This document shows positions 11,556-22,539 of a DNA stretch of 64,000 nt, piece after piece (within the stretch, counting starts at the first letter, position 1; each line of letters opens with the position of its first letter). The translations under genes were made by a program, and so were the position numbers. The stretch covers positions 153,238,388-153,302,387 of the forward strand of contig OY294068.1 in the NCBI GenBank assembly GCA_958510875.1, written 5' to 3'. The notes below the pieces were generated by a model. The model saw nothing but the letters and a program-made list of their open reading frames with translations, ran no database searches and was not told the DNA's origin. This stretch comes from Endomychus coccineus (lineage: Eukaryota; Arthropoda; Insecta; Coleoptera; Endomychidae).

Positions 11556-13022
11556 CTCGCGAATCAGGATATATTGTAGCGGTCGTTTTGAAATATGATT
11601 TCAGCAAACCGAGTTGTTGAAATGATATTTACCGGTCAACAGATATTGAGATATTATGGAATCGACTCACATCTCTAATGGTCAGAACTATACGTGACTG
11701 GGACCACACAAGACAATTTTCAGAGAAACATATTCTACGTTATATATTTTTATATAATAGATTTTTATTTAGTTGTATTCGCATACATCGAAATGTTTTG
11801 ATCAGTTTTCAAAAAAAATTGGTACATGGGTACAAAGGTTGAATAGATAACACTGACCAACCTAGAAGAGAGAGTTGAAATTCATTGTATTTATGTAGGA
11901 AATGAACAGTATGAAATGACCACAGTAAGTTGATCCTGGCTGTGACCAAAGAATTCAACAGGTGAAGGAACTAGCGTGACTGACCCTGTCTATTTTAGCA
12001 TTATAAGGAGGAACTATGTGCAAGAATGAGAATAAACATTTTAAAACTTTTCTGATGATCATCGAATATAAGGAAGGAAAGACCTCGAAGCGGAACAGAA
12101 TGACTTGTCTCATTAAAAAACAACCGAGTTCTGAGGTAGCGCACTGTCTGGATTGGAGCTTACCGAGTTTGTATTTCATTCCCTAAGGCTTGTAGCTTGA
12201 TTTACGAAATGAAATGACTAGCACATTGGCAGTAATGACGTCAAAATATAATTTGTAGAATTTGTACAGGTGTTTTATGGTAAGTACCTTATATATTAAT
12301 CATTAACTGTACATAACGTTATATATTTATTAAAAATAAATGACTATTGAACTAACATTCCTGGGTGTCTAGTCCAAAGTGTTTACCAATTACACCACTT
12401 AGGACCCGTCAGAGTCTCATATTTTTGTAAATATAAACCTCTGGAAGGATTGGTAAATCATCGATGAACTCAATTGATGTGTTGAAATGAATAATCTCGT
12501 GGAAACCATACGATATAGGGATATTGATGTGATATAAACGTCATTATGAGATAATATGTAGAGTCGCTTCTACAGGAACCAATTAGGCATCTTCGAAACA
12601 AAATAATTTAGGAATAAAAAGGTGCCTGTTCAAATACTATTTGGAATTAATGGGGTATATAAGTGATTACCTGTAGTTAGAGATATTCGCTAATAAATAT
12701 TCATCCCCTTTAAATTAGCTAGATATTTATCATTACTGTGTGTCAAGAGTAATAATTTTCTTGAGAAAAGGAGTTACCTGTATTTGAAGTATGTTCAGCC
12801 AACGCTTTCACCTTTATTCTCCCTTATCAGAAAAATGATATAATCATGATGATGTAATAATATTAGTTGTTTATTGAGTCTTAATAGATAACATTCATCC
12901 ATATACTTCAGTTATCAGAAATATAAAAGCTGAAATAGATTTATGAAAACTCTACCCCATGAACATAGTTATGAAAATAAATTGTTTGACTTTGTAAAGC
13001 ATTTCTTTCTTTTCTCACACAG
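11556..13022. other. No recognisable gene
   Basis: Apart from a weak tRNA-like stretch at 12337-12405, nothing identifiable is seen. A short module at 12428-12475 (tttgtaaatataaacctctg and following) resembles 47996-48045 in the tandem duplication. Confidence 0.4.
12337..12405 (-). repeat. tRNA-like relic (possible SINE head)
   Basis: On the minus strand the text runs from GGGTCCTAAG through TGGTGTAATTGGTAAACACT to TTGGACT. This resembles the first half of a tRNA-Gln or tRNA-Glu, with an A-box-like segment. A degenerate B-box-like GTTCAATAGTC follows at the expected distance. The acceptor stem does not close. It is a decayed tRNA-derived sequence at best. Confidence 0.25.
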
Positions 13023-13114
13023 CTAAGTGTAACAAAACTAAGTCTTTTGTGCGAGCCCAGACAGGGAAAACAAAGGGACGGCATAATCGTTTCTGCCAGC
13101 AGGAGTTTAGGAAG
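13023..13114 (+). other. Candidate internal exon (92 bp)
   Basis: A long pyrimidine tract ending in ctcacacag (to 13022) is followed by 92 bases and then AAG|GTAACG, giving both splice signals. Two of three frames are open; the third frame of the exon reads KCNKTKSFVRAQTGKTK, then GRHNRFCQQEFRK, a basic sequence I do not recognise. It lies about 230 bases from the receptor exon and on the opposite strand. It could be an exon of an unknown gene or long non-coding RNA, or chance. Confidence 0.3.
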
Positions 13115-13345
13115 GTAACGGCGGGCTTAAACCGAAATGTAAATAAATGTATGAGTAACAATGTCCTTCAAATGACATTTCTCTTGAAAATTCAGTTTCA
13201 AATCATCTTCATCCACTTCAATAATTACTGAATATGTTGAAATAGAAGATTTGTTAACCATTGATTATTGAAATAATGAATTTCCAAGGATCATTCCACT
13301 TTAGATCAAGGTTATAAAATAATTTCAGCACAATTTTCTACTTAC

Positions 13346-13681
13346 CAAGTTAAGCAGGTACACATTGGTCACAGTTCTCATTCTCTTGTTTCTAACTAAC
13401 GTAACTAGAACTAAAAAATTACCCATCACCGATAACAAAAAGATTACCGCGTACAGGGGAATTATCAATTGGCTTTCAAACACACTTTCGACAGACGCAA
13501 TACGACTCGAATTTCTCAAAGTTCTATAACTAGTTAAGTTCGGGAGCGGAATAGATGTTGAGACCGTAAATAGGAAATTGTTGGAATCACTTAAAGTGTA
13601 AACTAATTCACCGTATACCTCTTGCTCTAAAACGTCCTCAGAATTCGATAAACTTTGATTTAGATCACTTGTAGCGGACAT
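13346..13681 (-). CDS. CCKLR: Sulfakinin/CCK-like receptor, first coding exon (partial gene)
   Basis: The ATG is at 13681-13679 and the frame runs 112 codons to a consensus donor: the exon ends at 13346 and GTAAGT begins at 13345. Residues 1-70 form an extracellular tail with N-glycosylation sequons NQS (8), NLT (48) and NSS (57). Residues about 72-96 form membrane helix 1 with the class A GN motif (87-88). Intracellular loop 1 follows, RNKRMRTVTNVYLLNL, the hallmark of insect CCK-like/sulfakinin receptors. These are Gq-coupled receptors for sulfakinin neuropeptides involved in satiety and feeding (family knowledge). Helices 2-7 are missing: the next exon, expected to begin with the AVSDL motif, was not found in 1-13320, so it lies beyond the window or was missed because it is short. 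Another peptide receptor is possible but less likely. Confidence 0.75.
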
Positions 13682-13750
13682 GGTGCACTAATATAGTTTA
13701 TGTACTGTCTTATACAGGCACTTCACCACTTAACTCGCCTCTGGAGCGAA
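13682..13750 (-). other. 5' UTR part of the receptor exon with splice acceptor
   Basis: On the minus strand, a T-rich tract ending in TTACAG (13756-13751) precedes 69 untranslated bases before the receptor ATG. This implies an upstream non-coding exon at higher coordinates, which was not located. Confidence 0.5.
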
Positions 13751-14239
13751 CTGTAACAAAAAAATTGGATTAGTCCAGTCTTCATTGTAGGCTGTTCGTA
13801 TCAATAACTTCAATCAATGCATTATCACCTTGTCCTCTTTATAGCATTTTGAAAACGTCCAGAGCTACCATAACACATTACATATTTGTCATTTTTACTC
13901 AATTCACTAAGAAGTGATGCAGTAAAAGTATTGGTGATGGATAGAATATATGAATTTGTCATGTAAAATTCTTCATTTTCAATACTTTACTCTAACAATT
14001 TCCAAAAATAGCATTTCCTCAAAATAATAGTATTCTTTTATACAATGCTTACTGATATCAGCTAATGAAGTACTTGCCAACTGCTGAAAATACATGAAAT
14101 ATATTTATTCACTTGTCATTACATTTCAAATCATATTCTGAAAATACCAACTTCATGGGAACTGTCGCGAATGATACATCTACGTAGTTTTTCTTCTCAT
14201 TTCAACACATTCACAGTCACGAAGAACTTTTTTTATTAC
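13751..14239. other. Upstream of the receptor exon; nothing else recognised
   Basis: Probably intron of the receptor gene if its first exon lies further right. No other feature is seen. Confidence 0.35.
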
Positions 14240-15990
14240 ATTTATACCAGGTCGGGGCTGCTGCTCGCTCCCACGACATCGGAGCAATCGCCCCAGAAAA
14301 AAACAAGTCAGTTCATAGGAGCTACTCCTAACCACCGGTCGGTGAGTAGCTTAAGGTTCCTAAATTGTGTGCAATAGGTAGCCTTATTGAACCCAGAATG
14401 ACTGTTTTCTGCATCCGGTTTATCAAGATCTGCGCCAAGTTCCTACGAGACGGAAAGATCATCAAAATAGAACGCAGCGAAAACCGAATTCCACCCAAAA
14501 CCCTGATGATCAGAATCACTAGTACGACCTTGTGGCCTGGGTATAGCTTGCGGAGCTCGAACAGGAGGTCTTGATACTTTGTCCGTTGTTCTTTCTCTCT
14601 CAAGACGATGTTCTTCTCTGCCGGAGCAGAGAATTCGATGACATACATAGTCTTTGTTTGTTTATCGAGGAGGACAATGTCAGGCCCATTTGCTTGTAAC
14701 GACCTGACGGTCGGAAACGCATAATAATAATGAAGTATATCTGGCATCTTCCATTTCCGTCAACAGAATCAATATCTCCTGGCATGTAAGGTAGCAGCAC
14801 CCGTAAGGTCGCAATTGAACGAGAGCTGTACGCTTTTGGCGGACATGTTGACAGAAACACTCTCATCACGTTGCGGCGATAGACCAAGGTGTTGATCACG
14901 CCATCTTGGCGAGCTGTGGTAGATTCCTCGGTCTCGGATGTAAGCCCGGTTGACCTTAGGTAGCCGAAGGTCAGACTAGTCGTTTCGATGTTTCGATAGA
15001 AAACACCATGTATCGACTTGTCAATATGCCGCGTGAGCATAAGATCTTGCTGCACGGCATTCATCTGGGCTCTCAGGCGACAATGTTAGAACTCGAGGTT
15101 GCTCTCTAGTTTGCCTTCTCGATTGATGTGAAATTCGAGATCAAGTTCTTCCGCAGATTTTTGTGCTGCCCTAACGATAAATGCCCCCACTTCGGCAATT
15201 GCTGACTTTTTACAAGGCACAGGAGGGGGTGCGGACTCCTAAGAACTGTACCCGCTATACTCAAACCAACACTTCGATGCAGACACTCCAGACTAAGGAG
15301 TCCCCACCCTTCTTGGTGACGTGGAGGATAAATGCGAGAAACGGACGACCCAGGATGCAAACTGTGATGAATATGCATCATTTTCCGGGTGTCTTTGTCG
15401 AGTCTATGCGGCTCATCGACCGTCCATGTCACCACTCAAAAAGAGTGAAGCAGGACAGGAACGGCGAGCATATTTGTTGCAGACGCCTTGTTCTCAATCG
15501 ATAGCTCTGAAGACCAACTTTTTCGTACAAGGTTCTGTACTTGCTGCGGAGAGCCGCTTCTACCTTGGAAGCGTCATAATTAGGACGCTGTTCAATTCCC
15601 AGGCATCGATAGGTCTCTCCTTCATCAAGATGATAAGAGATGCTTCCTTCGGCAAGCTGCATGTTATTGTGCACTTCCGGAAATCGTCCCCTCCTCAAAT
15701 GAAACACTACACTTGTTCAATCCCAACTTCATACCCACGGCTCGCGTATATTCTTATTCCACGTTGAGAGCTTGGTGTGTGTTTTTCTCTCAAGAAATAT
15801 ACAGTTTCAAATCATTCATGTGAAATAAATGGATGATCTGATGCCTGAGGGCGTTCGGTGGTCCAGTATAATAACCACGAATCCGTCTTAATGCAATGGA
15901 AATGTTAAACAGAAGGGGACTCAAGATTCTCCTTGGGAAACACCCCTCTGGAATGTATACTCTGATGATGTCCACATGGTAGCTGAAAGA
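14240..15990 (-). mobile_element. Decayed R2-type (restriction-like endonuclease) LINE
   Basis: Broken frames on the minus strand line up in the order of an R2/NeSL-type protein. 15975-15790 is the reverse-transcriptase core with LSPLLFNI and TGPPNALRHQ, then HLFHMNDLKLY where YMDD is expected. 15707-15429 and 15435-15106 are the thumb/linker, with WTVDEPHRLDKDTRKMM, HHSLHPGSSVSRIYPPR and GWGLLSLE. 15064-14600 is the region before the endonuclease. 14747-14328 is the endonuclease with GPDIVLLD and YVIEFSAPAEKNI, a PD-(D/E)-type arrangement. The catalytic YMDD is altered to HMND and there are several frameshifts, so it is dead. GC content is higher than in the flanks. No target sequence related to 28S rDNA was seen. 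Confidence 0.75.
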
Positions 15991-16812
15991 TCCTGTGTAT
16001 TTTTAGTGGAAAGGGTGATTACTTCCTATTAGTATAATGACCATACTGTATACTAAACGTTATTAAAGCAACATATTATATTTGAGAATAAGTAAATCAT
16101 TAGGATCATTCAGCTTTTAATCCTCTAATCTACGCTAACTGGAACTTCAATTAGCTGCCGAGTTTCAATCTTACTGAAGACTCTAGAGTGCTACGAGTAG
16201 ATTGTTAGATGTTGCAGATTGTGTTGGAATATACGCCTATAAAGGCACGACGAATTATCTAAATACGCCGGATTACTTCCAATGCTAGTGAATTCCCTAA
16301 TGAGCTCTAAACGTAAACCTTCTCACTCAACGCTCAAAACAAAACCTAAATGCATTTCAACAAATTTAACTTCTATGGAATATTAAGTGGGTATAACTGT
16401 GATGTGAATACCAAAGAAGGGCGGGAAGTTTTAGAACGAAAGTTTTGGAGAGAATTTGCTCCAAATATTAAATTACTTTATATCCAGCAGGTTTTTCAGT
16501 ACCTACGTGCCGCTTGATCTTGTGGAAATTACACATAATGTAGAAGTGTATAGCGGAAAGTCTGCAGCGAATAAGAAACTTATTCATCAAAGAAGAAATA
16601 AAAATGTTCGGGACGGCGATTACCACGCATGGAACTATAAATGAGCAACTTTTGGATACGCGTTTTATCTCATATTGACGCAATTTGAGTTTAATGTGAT
16701 ATTCTATAATTGCGGAGAACTGTTTTATGAAATTTACTAGTTTTTTACGCCAAAGCCGCTTTCTTCTTTTGACCCTGACTAAGTCATTTTCATGGATTTG
16801 AAACTTACTATA
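15991..16812. other. No recognisable gene
   Basis: No supported feature is seen. Confidence 0.4.
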
Positions 16813-17275
16813 ATAGTCTATCCACTTCCAAGATAGAGCGCTTCTATACAAATGCTTGTGGCGTTCACGTGAACAGAATACTTCCATTTAGAGATGACAA
16901 TAAATATGGATTAATCAATCTATCGATCATTTGATTATTCGAACTATAGTATTCCGATTACATCGACACTAAATAATCGATTAATCCAATATTTCGGAAA
17001 ATAATTTTATTTCAATCCATGTTCACGTAATAGTAAAACATCAATGAGTACATCATATGTAACTATTACATAATCCTAATCATTCTTCACACAAGAGTTT
17101 TGGAATATTTGGATGTTTTCATGCATAATTTATATTTCACCATTTTTTTCTAGAATATTCGTTTCATGAGAATCCTATTGAAACATCAAAAAATTATGTT
17201 TGATTCATTCCAAATGACTATTGACCAAATCCATACTACCAACGAACTAATTTGACTGATAGGCGAGTTAGTTGT
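16813..17275 (+). repeat. Dispersed repeat, copy 1
   Basis: This segment matches 61148-61650 in direct orientation. Shared blocks include tagtctatccacttcca, gcgttcacgtg, gatgacaataaatatg, gatcatttgatt and tgaaacatcaaa, in the same order. The copies are diverged. No coding capacity or terminal repeats were found, so the class is unknown. Confidence 0.65.
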
Positions 17276-18128
17276 CACTGTAAGAAGCGACCAACAGGTT
17301 GCTATAATAAATTAGCGAAGATATCACAGAATGTAAAATACAGAACTGCGTAACGTGGATGATCAGTATGGAATTTGTCACTGTGAAAATCCAAAATGTG
17401 ATGGATTTCGGAAAACTAACCCACTTAAAATTCAAGCGGCAATGTTATCGCAAGTTAGTTTGCTTTTCCCGGTTTAGTTTATCAAATTCCACCGGAGAAT
17501 GTAACTCACAGTGACGTATACACCGAACAGGGTGTTACAGTTCAGACAGAACACTGGAAAATATTTTTTATCCAATCTGTTATACTAACCGATGAAAGGG
17601 CTGGCGGTGGCGCCCTATAATATCTTCTTTGACTTGCAAGGAACGCTGGGTTATGGTTGACATCACAATCTGGGTACGAAATGTGATGTATAGTTGTAAT
17701 GTTCACTACATGGTACTTTCTAATACTACACACATGAAATAAATTTTTCAAATGAAGAAAATATGTATTTCTGAAAATACATATTTTCTTTAAAATAATA
17801 TAGGATTGACTCTAAAAAGATATAGACTTATAGTTATAAATTTATATTTTCATAAACTTATTTTGATTCAAGAAAATATGTTCCATTCAAAAATCACTAA
17901 CGTTTACTACAAAATTAATGTGTGTCTCAAGGTGAAAATATATAGATTCAAAAATCGAGGTTTTGGAGTATTTAAAACAAGACGACTAAAGTCTTCTTGA
18001 TTTAAAACAAGTTCACTTCATTTTTCAATTGACAGATTTATTTATTCATGAAAAAAGTAACCCGTTATTCAACATAAGCTTAAGATTTGCTGAATACAAT
18101 CATAATTCATTCGAATTTAAACAATATA
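17276..18128. other. No recognisable gene; contains a perfect hairpin
   Basis: Only the hairpin at 17755-17790 stands out. Confidence 0.4.
17755..17790. repeat. Perfect 16-bp-arm inverted repeat
   Basis: AAGAAAATATGTATTT (17755-17770) is exactly complementary to 17775-17790 across a 4-base loop, CTGA. It is not at the edge of any element recognised here. Confidence 0.85.
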
Positions 18129-20355
18129 CAGGGTGTGCTCGAACTGCGTGGCCAAAATAAAACCGAAGATTCTTTGATTCGAAAAAAGTTGATGAGCCTT
18201 TTTACTTTTGCCTCAAGTGTCTTGTTTACCCGGTAGAGGGCTTCAAAATTGCAAAAATAATTTTGTTTTTTCGGTATAACTTGAGAACGTGATGAAGAAC
18301 TTTTACAATATTCAGCAGATGAGTTACTGTCAATAATGGCCATTTTTGAGAGTGGAGCACAGAGCCTTAGAGACCATAGAAATGGCTCAAACTTGAGAAT
18401 GTAACGGGAAAAGTATCCAGAACTTTTTTGTGGTCAATGTAATTCACTCGATATTTTTTATGTAGATAGCTTATCTAATTTGAAAACTTTTCTTACTTTT
18501 AGAAAATTTTGATAAAATCAACGAATTAGCTTGAAAAAATTTAATTTTCGAGTCTCTGCAATTTTGGCTTACTAATTTTACTTGATTAAAATACCTTAGT
18601 TGCCTTTGCTTTTCTAATGTCATTTTGGCATTTGAAGAATTTATTCTCAAAACTGTCAGTTTTTACTTTGCTTTCCGTAAAAATTTTATAAAATTATGGC
18701 TCAAAATTTCACTAACACTGAAATAGTTGATATGTTATTGATTTATGGACTTTGTCGTTGCAATGGCCGGAGAAGGGAAAGATATCCGCATCGCAGAATT
18801 CCAAATCGGCAAACCTTCGCGAAACTGGCAAATTTGAAGTAAATCGCAGAAAAACTGGACGCAGACGGACAAGAAGGACGTTAGAGCTCGAAGAAGCGAT
18901 ACTGGAAGCGGTTGAAACTGAACCTGGGATAAGCACACTACGTTTGGGACTTCGTATTGGAGCCTCAAAATCATTAGTTCATAATGTACTGAAAGAAGAA
19001 CTGTTGTATCCCTATCATATTGAAACAGTTCAAGACTTATTGCCCATGGATCCAGGTCATCGGCTAGATTTCTGTCGGCTTATTGTCCAAAGACAAATCG
19101 CAAACCCCAATTTTTGTAGAAGAATTCTGTTCACGGACGAAGATACTTTCACGAGATGTGGTCTTTTTAACCTCCATAATGAACATTTCTATGCTGATGA
19201 AAATCCTCATGAAACGGAAGTTACATATTTTCAGAATCAAACTAAAATCAATGTTTGAACGGGGAGAACTACTTGAACTTTTTGGAACAAAGGCTACTTG
19301 AACTGTTGGAAGACTTGCCCTTACACATTCATCGTGGCCTGGTTTATCCATGATGGTGCACCTCCTCATTTCACATTAGCTGTGAGGCGACATTTGAATG
19401 CGGAATATCCATATCGCTGGATAGGTAGAGGACACGATGCACCAGTGAACTGGCCGGCCCGCTCCCCTGATTTGACGCCCTGCGACTTCTTTCTTTGAAG
19501 TCGAAAGTTTATGCAGCTCCAGTAAACACACGAGAGGAATTGTTGCAACGAATTAATCATGAACCGGATTTATTGAAGAATGATCCTGAAGTACTAGCCA
19601 GAGTTCAATCCAATTTCTTGAAACGAATTAATTTGTGTATTCAGGAAAATGGGCAACATTTCGAACAATTGATGCCTTAGCGATTTTCAAAAAAGTTTTG
19701 TTGTTTCTTTTAATTTAGCATTTGTTTCTCCTAAGTAATCACATCGTTTCCTCATTTCTATTGTTTTTATTATTCGTGTTTTACCGAGATATTAACCATT
19801 TCAGTGTTAGTGAAATTTTGAGCCATAATTTTATAAAATTTTTACGGAACGCAAAGTAAAAACTGACAGTTTTGAGAATAAATCCTCCAAATGCCAAAAT
19901 GACATTAGAAAAGCAAAGGCAACTAAGGTAGGTATTTTAATCAAGTAAAATTAGTAAGCCAAAATTGCAGAGACTCGAAAATTATTTTTTTCAAGCTAAT
20001 CCGTTGATTTTATCAAAATTTTCTAATGGTAAGAAAAGTTTTCAAATTAGATAGGCTATCTACATAAAAAATATAGAGTGAATTACATTGACCACAAAAA
20101 AGTTCTGGACACTTTTCCCGTTACATCCTCAAGTTTGAGCCATTTCTATAGTCTCTAAGGCTCTATGCTCCACTCTCAAAAATGGCTATTATTGACAGTA
20201 ACTCACCTGCCAAATATTGTAAAAGTCCTCATACACGTTCTAAAGTTATACCGAAAAAACAAAATTATTTTTGCAACTTTGAAGCCCTCTACCGGCTAAA
20301 CAAGACACTTGAGGCAAAAGTAAAAAGGCTCATCAAATTTTTTTCGAATCAAAGT
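18129..20355 (+). mobile_element. Tc1/mariner-type element with long inverted repeats
   Basis: The left end is TA|CAGGGTGTGCTCGAACTG at 18127-18146, the usual look of this insect mariner group. Sequence from about 18160 to 18710 is repeated inverted at about 19800-20355, so the inverted repeats are near 600 bp. The right copy lacks the outermost 40 or so bases, including the CAGGGTGTG terminus: the right end is truncated at about 20355. The transposase gene lies between the arms. Confidence 0.85.
18696..19680 (+). pseudogene. Mariner-type transposase, broken
   Basis: The native ATG is at 18696 (MAQNFTNTEIVDMLLIYGL). A frameshift near 18800 moves coding to the frame reading RETGKFEVNRRKTGRRRTRR. 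That frame carries a second helix-turn-helix (ISTLRLGLRIGASKSLVHNVL) and the first catalytic Asp region (ILFTDEDTFTR, near 19125). At 19254-19256 the codon TGA stands where Trp of the KINVW motif is expected. Later pieces keep HDGAPPHF (near 19350), WPARSPDLTPCDFF (near 19455) and the tail SKVYAAPVNTREELLQRI to the stop at 19678-19680. The LWG after DFF is lost in a small deletion. At least three disabling changes show it is dead. The DUF4817-like N-terminus is recalled from memory. Confidence 0.8.
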
Positions 20356-20578
20356 ATGTAGAAGGTTGTGTAGTTTCCTACCTTACCGTCGTGAGTCGTC
20401 ACTTCACAGCAAGCCAAGAGTTCTCTGATGCCGAGTTGGCGTTTATTAGACCGTGCAGGAGTTAACAGAAATTAAACCTGCAACTGAAACCTGTAGCTCA
20501 CCAATCGCCATATTGAATGATTATTCCAATTTCGGTTATAAATTATAGAGTTCCCTTGTGATTCCTGTTCTGGATAGA

Positions 20579-20980
20579 ATGGATGACATTTTTAATTCCG
20601 AGGAGCTTAGACATATTAAGGTAAGTGAAGATATTATTGCTTCCATCACAAGACATTATATTAGGTACAACATATAACTTAGAAGTTGTAGTAACCCCAT
20701 TGGCATGCCTGATTTTGTTAAACTATCCTCCACGTGAGCATTTATTCAGTCAAATTATAAGAGTAGAATACTTTGGTATATTACTTAAGAGATAGATTAA
20801 ACTTGTGAAGTATCGGTGAATAGTTTAATAAGGTACCAAGGTGTATACTATAGTTATAAACCTTGTTAGGTACTTAACTGCTGATTTTGATAATTTTTCA
20901 TAGAAAATGGAATTACACGGAGAATATATTTGAATTAACTCCAGAGCTTATTAAAGAGTTGATCCCTAACACTGGAACAA
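20579..20980 (+). pseudogene. Two-exon SAM-like domain fragment
   Basis: A TATA-like ttataaat (20537) precedes ATG at 20579, reading MDDIFNSEELRHIK to a consensus donor (GTAAGT at 20621). After an acceptor (tttttcatag, ending 20903) comes KWNYTENIF, then ELTPELIKELIPNTGTRV. The ELIPxxGxR motif is typical of small SAM-like domains common in multi-copy insect proteins (from memory). The phases of the two exons differ by one base, and the frame ends in AT-rich sequence soon after 20980. It is therefore a broken copy or a misjudged splice site. Confidence 0.35.
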
Positions 20981-22256
20981 GAGTTTATTTTTTTGTCAAT
21001 TTGTCAATTAACAAATTGTTAATTAACTAATAAAATTGATAGTCAAATGAAAAAGGAATATCAAATTTGTTTTCAGCGACCTCAAATTAGCTGAAAATCT
21101 TGTATATTTTTAACAAATTGTTCATTAACAAATAGATAACAATATAAATGTTAAAAACATCAGAATTACACTTTTTATTGATTGAATAATCGAAAATTTT
21201 CATCTTACCCGCTTAAAATCGATGGAAAATAGCTTTTTCAATTTTTTTTTATGTGCTTAACATGCCATTTATTGGCCATTATTTATTGTTTATTAACAAT
21301 ATAGGACAAATTTCCCCCTATGTAGCTGTGGCAGATTTTGATCTAGAGGTTAAAACGAATCGAATGAGCCCTCACACATCAAAATCGGCCTTTTTCATCA
21401 AATTTTTCTTTTCAAAACCTTTATTTCCTGGACTAATGTGGCGAAGAGACTTCGGAAATCGTAACATTTAGTAATGGACGTGCTGCTAGCAGTGATAATG
21501 TAAACTTATCCAACCTGATATACCTACAACTAGAGTAATTGGAGTAGAATACAGACGGTCCTCTCTACAGCTCACTTGAAATTCGTTAGATCTTCTTTCA
21601 GACGTGCGAACATGAATTATTTATCCAAGCAGATGCATATTTTAAAGGTGATAAATTCTCAGCTTTCAGACAAATGTAGGAAGTGGAATTCAAAGTGAAT
21701 AATATTCCACAAAAACATGAAAGAACGCATCAACGTTTCATAATCTAATCTGCAGTTTAAACCACTTCTCCACACGTTTGGTGATACAGTATTCCCCAGA
21801 AGTCTACATGGCAACATTTCATACCGAATATTATCACATTTCTAATGACCCTAGGGCTTCACTTTCAACTCAATTCTTTTTTTAAATATGTCAATAGTAC
21901 ATTATTCGTTCTCAGTAATACTGAAATGAACAAGATGCTGTTGTTATTTTACAATTAATACTTCCTTATGTTAATTTACCATGTTCAATACTTCATACAC
22001 AAAGCATCAACAAAGTAGAAATATGTTGCCGCTTGGAGAATAAATAAATAGTGGGCGTGGCAAAAAATACTCTTCGCAAATCAGTTGATTTGGTTAGAGA
22101 TTTTTATATAATTGTTCCACATTCTATAAGAAACTCTTCGCAATCGTCTAAACATGATGAGTAAATAATGTATTTTGTTATGTTTACACAACTGAAGAAT
22201 AATATTCAAATTAATAATGTTTTCAAGAAAATGTTATTACAAAAACAAATTTTCTA
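20981..22256. other. No recognisable gene
   Basis: AT-rich DNA with repeated aacaaattgtt-type words near 21010-21130 and no supported gene. Confidence 0.4.
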
Positions 22257-22329
22257 ATTCTGGGAATCGAACCCGAGCATGACGAGTGGATATGAATATC
22301 CTAGCCCTCAGAACCACATCGCCATTCGT
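22257..22329 (-). repeat. tRNA-like sequence (SINE head or tRNA pseudogene)
   Basis: The minus strand reads a tRNA-Glu-like order: GTGGTTCTGAGGGCTAGGAT (A-box region) and, about 35 bases later, CGGGTTCGATTCCCAG with a perfect B box (complement at 22263-22273). The anticodon arm is degenerate and the acceptor ends do not pair, so it is not a functional tRNA. A tRNA-derived SINE fragment is the simplest reading. Confidence 0.5.
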
Positions 22330-22539
22330 TATAATCAGTTAAAGTGCGGTATAAATTTAAGTTTACTTCAATAATTGTTTTTGTCGTTGTTGTTGAACGA
22401 TTTTGTTTACTGTGAAAAATCAAGATTGATCGAATGTTTGGCAGTTAAGTTCATCCAATTTTCAACCCTTCAGGAAAGTGCGTGTTCATCACATGATTTC
22501 CATGAAAAACATTATGGTTTGTCCCCGAACCGCAAATGT

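Noticed and set aside
14171..15767. Several plus-strand open frames of 70-150 codons
   Set aside because: They are complementary shadows of the minus-strand R2-type LINE, which shows known motifs in order.
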